A DNA stretch of 24,625 bases, taken from contig NW_014577202.1 of assembly GCF_000485595.1 (NCBI RefSeq), positions 217,492 to 242,116 on the forward strand, written 5' to 3'. Under the pieces are notes generated by a model. The model had not been told where the DNA came from and made no database searches. It saw only the letters and a list, made by a program, of their open reading frames with translations. The translations under genes were made by a program, and so were the position numbers. This DNA comes from Priapulus caudatus. Its lineage: Eukaryota; Priapulida; Priapulimorpha; Priapulimorphida; Priapulidae. This document shows positions 22,807 to 24,625 of this stretch, in pieces (position 1 is the stretch's first letter; each line of letters starts with the position of its first letter).

Positions 22807-24098
22807 AACTCGAACGGTCGCGTCCGTGGCGCAGCTAGCGAGGATTCACGAGCGACGCGGTAGGTGAATGGCATCGGTGAGAAGATGCAAACGCGTCAGC
22901 GTCTTATTTAGCATCGCGTGTAACCTAACGGGCATAAAACTCTCATTGGCTCTAAAACTGCGTTAATGGGCACCGATCGGCTAGTGAACCGTCGTGGGAT
23001 CGGGAATGGATAATTTCAAAAATCGCCAGGGTTGGAAGCGAGCGCGATATTTTTTGGCAGTCGTTACGAGGAAATGTTTTCGTGATGACAGTTGTCTGTT
23101 ATTAGTCATTAGCTTATAATATTTAGTTAATCACGATTTGGCTAATGCGAATTTCCAGCAGCTACCGATGATAATTATGCCAAATGTATATCGATTAAAC
23201 AACGATTAAAAATAGGGCACAGTGTTACTTTATAACAGCTCTGCTTACCGCCTTATTGGATATAAATTACTGTATACCTGTACTTTAAAGATGTAGACAT
23301 ATATTTTACATTTGGTGCTAAAGAAGAAGCATAATTGTAATCTAATATATAGCCCTTTGCGTCGAAATAGTACGTACATCGATATATAATATTATGCATA
23401 ATCAGTTGTAGTACTATGTGCAACCCATCTTTTGCATAGACTAGCATACTATTTTATATTTTAATGTATACGTTAATGTATTCTCGATATCTATGTACTG
23501 CGTTGTAAATATTAATTGTTACTCTGTTTGTTATACGCGTGTGTTAGCTACGGCGTATAATTGTTCGTCATAAGAAATAATTAAATTTCATTATATAAAA
23601 CTTTGTGTTTTCATGTGTTAACAAACGATGTTATGAATATTTGATGGTATGAGTTAATATAAAGTGACAAGAAGATAACACATTGCTACAAGGAAGTTTC
23701 TCTGCATTTTAGCCTGCATGTGCGTGTTTACAGAACAAAATAATAAACGAATAAACAAAATAAATAAATAAAATAAACTACTTATATATGATAATTGTAA
23801 TATCTTGAATACACAACAAATAGATCCGTAATTTAAAATCGTCGGTTCATGGCTAACCTATATTAAAATTTAATGCCCAATTAACACCATGTTTCAAAGT
23901 TACTTTAATCATATAATTAGTCGAAACATCTGATACGTTAGTGGGTATCGGCAGACGAGAAAAATTTATTCACCGGTAGTCAAAACATTACGATGCTTTG
24001 CTTATCACGTATATGAAGATATTGGTTATATAATTTACTATAATAAACTCTAGTTCAACTTGCGATCGCATGCACACACGCTCCCGCACGCACACACC
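22807..24098. other. AT-rich non-coding part of block B2
   Basis: No gene or RNA motif seen. Matches 4331-5630 with scattered one-base indels. Confidence 0.6.
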
Positions 24099-24142
24099 GA
24101 ATCACACACACACCACACACCACACACAACACACACACACAC

Positions 24143-24180
<38 letters not shown>

Positions 24181-24198
24181 ACACACACATACACAACA

Positions 24199-24229
<31 letters not shown>

Positions 24230-24246
24230 CCACACACACACACACA

Positions 24247-24312
<66 letters not shown>
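24099..24312. repeat. CA microsatellite joining B2 to C2
   Basis: CA with CACCAC and CAACAC slips, running into ATGCGAGCGCGCATGCG of block C2. Confidence 0.95.
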
Positions 24313-24315
<3 letters not shown>

Positions 24316-24625
24316 CGAGCGCGCATGCGTATAGTATGCAAGCGCCATCCACACGCAGGCCCTCTCTAGTACGCCAACACCACTCACGCAACACATGTAG
24401 ACGCCACATATTCATTTCCGGCGACTAATCGAAATCAGGTGTAATAGCATTATGAAACGGCACCAGGAGGTGCGAACAAGCGCCGAGGAGCAACGGAGAG
24501 CTTTCGTGCAGATTGGTCTCTCGCTTTCTAAATTGATCGCAGGAGGATGCATAGCAGGCGTCGGCCAGCCGGTGAGGAGCCTGGCGTGGCTCTTGAGCAC
24601 GGGCGCAGCTCCCGCTGCAATAACG
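24313..24625. repeat. Duplicated block C, copy 2 (C2), cut by the window end
   Basis: Aligns with 13235-13537 to the last base. Since the match runs to the edge, the duplication probably continues outside. No gene supported. Confidence 0.9.

Larger units (their letters stand above)
20886..24098. repeat. Duplicated block B, copy 2 (B2)
   Basis: Same-orientation partner of 2350-5630 and the cleaner copy, since the exon frame is open here. A roughly 200-base stretch compared by eye (about 21505-21705 against 2985-3185) shows about seven one-base indels and no clear substitution. B2 leads into a CA tract and block C2, whereas B1 leads into unique sequence. Confidence 0.92.

Overview
This window looks like nuclear DNA from an arthropod, most likely an insect. 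The signs are long CA/TG, TATC/CATC and GCA microsatellites, AT-rich non-coding DNA, CpG-rich patches with no obvious CpG depletion, spliceosomal signals, foldback (terminal inverted repeat) elements, and no bacterial-style gene layout. Undepleted CpG would fit Hymenoptera, but that is only a guess. Almost none of the window is protein-coding. The long open frames reading as poly-His/Thr or poly-Cys/Val, Trp/Met/Asp/Gly, or Ala/Cys/Leu/Gln are simple repeats read as codons.

The dominant feature is a scrambled set of duplications. Three blocks each occur twice. A is at 133-2012 and 10921-12859. B is at 2350-5630 and 20886-24098. C is at 13235-13537 and 24313-24625, where the window ends. Where blocks meet, the junction is a CA tract: A1-CA-B1, then A2-CA-(10-N gap)-C1, then B2-CA-C2. 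These are the three pairwise pieces of one order, A-B-C. In the stretches compared by eye the copies differ mostly by single-base indels, which is typical of uncorrected long-read noise. The simplest reading is unpurged haplotypes or unpolished reads misjoined at CA tracts; a real CA-mediated segmental duplication is possible.

The best gene evidence is one exon inside block B. It is open in B2 (20929-21101), with a branchpoint, a polypyrimidine tract and an AG acceptor. In B1 it is damaged by indels. It encodes a Pro/Gly/Asn/Tyr-rich protein end or internal segment of an unrecognised gene. Block B also carries a ~78-bp minisatellite whose units fold into perfect hairpins.

The sequence between the blocks (5631-10470 and 13538-20885) holds simple repeats, two adjacent foldback elements with target-site duplications (17887-19065 and 19148-20009), a GCA/CAG-rich tract next to a 17-bp inverted repeat (16367-16843), and weak promoter-like motifs. 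I found no tRNA, rRNA, CRISPR array or recognisable complete gene, and no convincing undescribed multi-gene system. The most unusual content is the hairpin minisatellite, the two foldback elements and the A/B/C duplication pattern.
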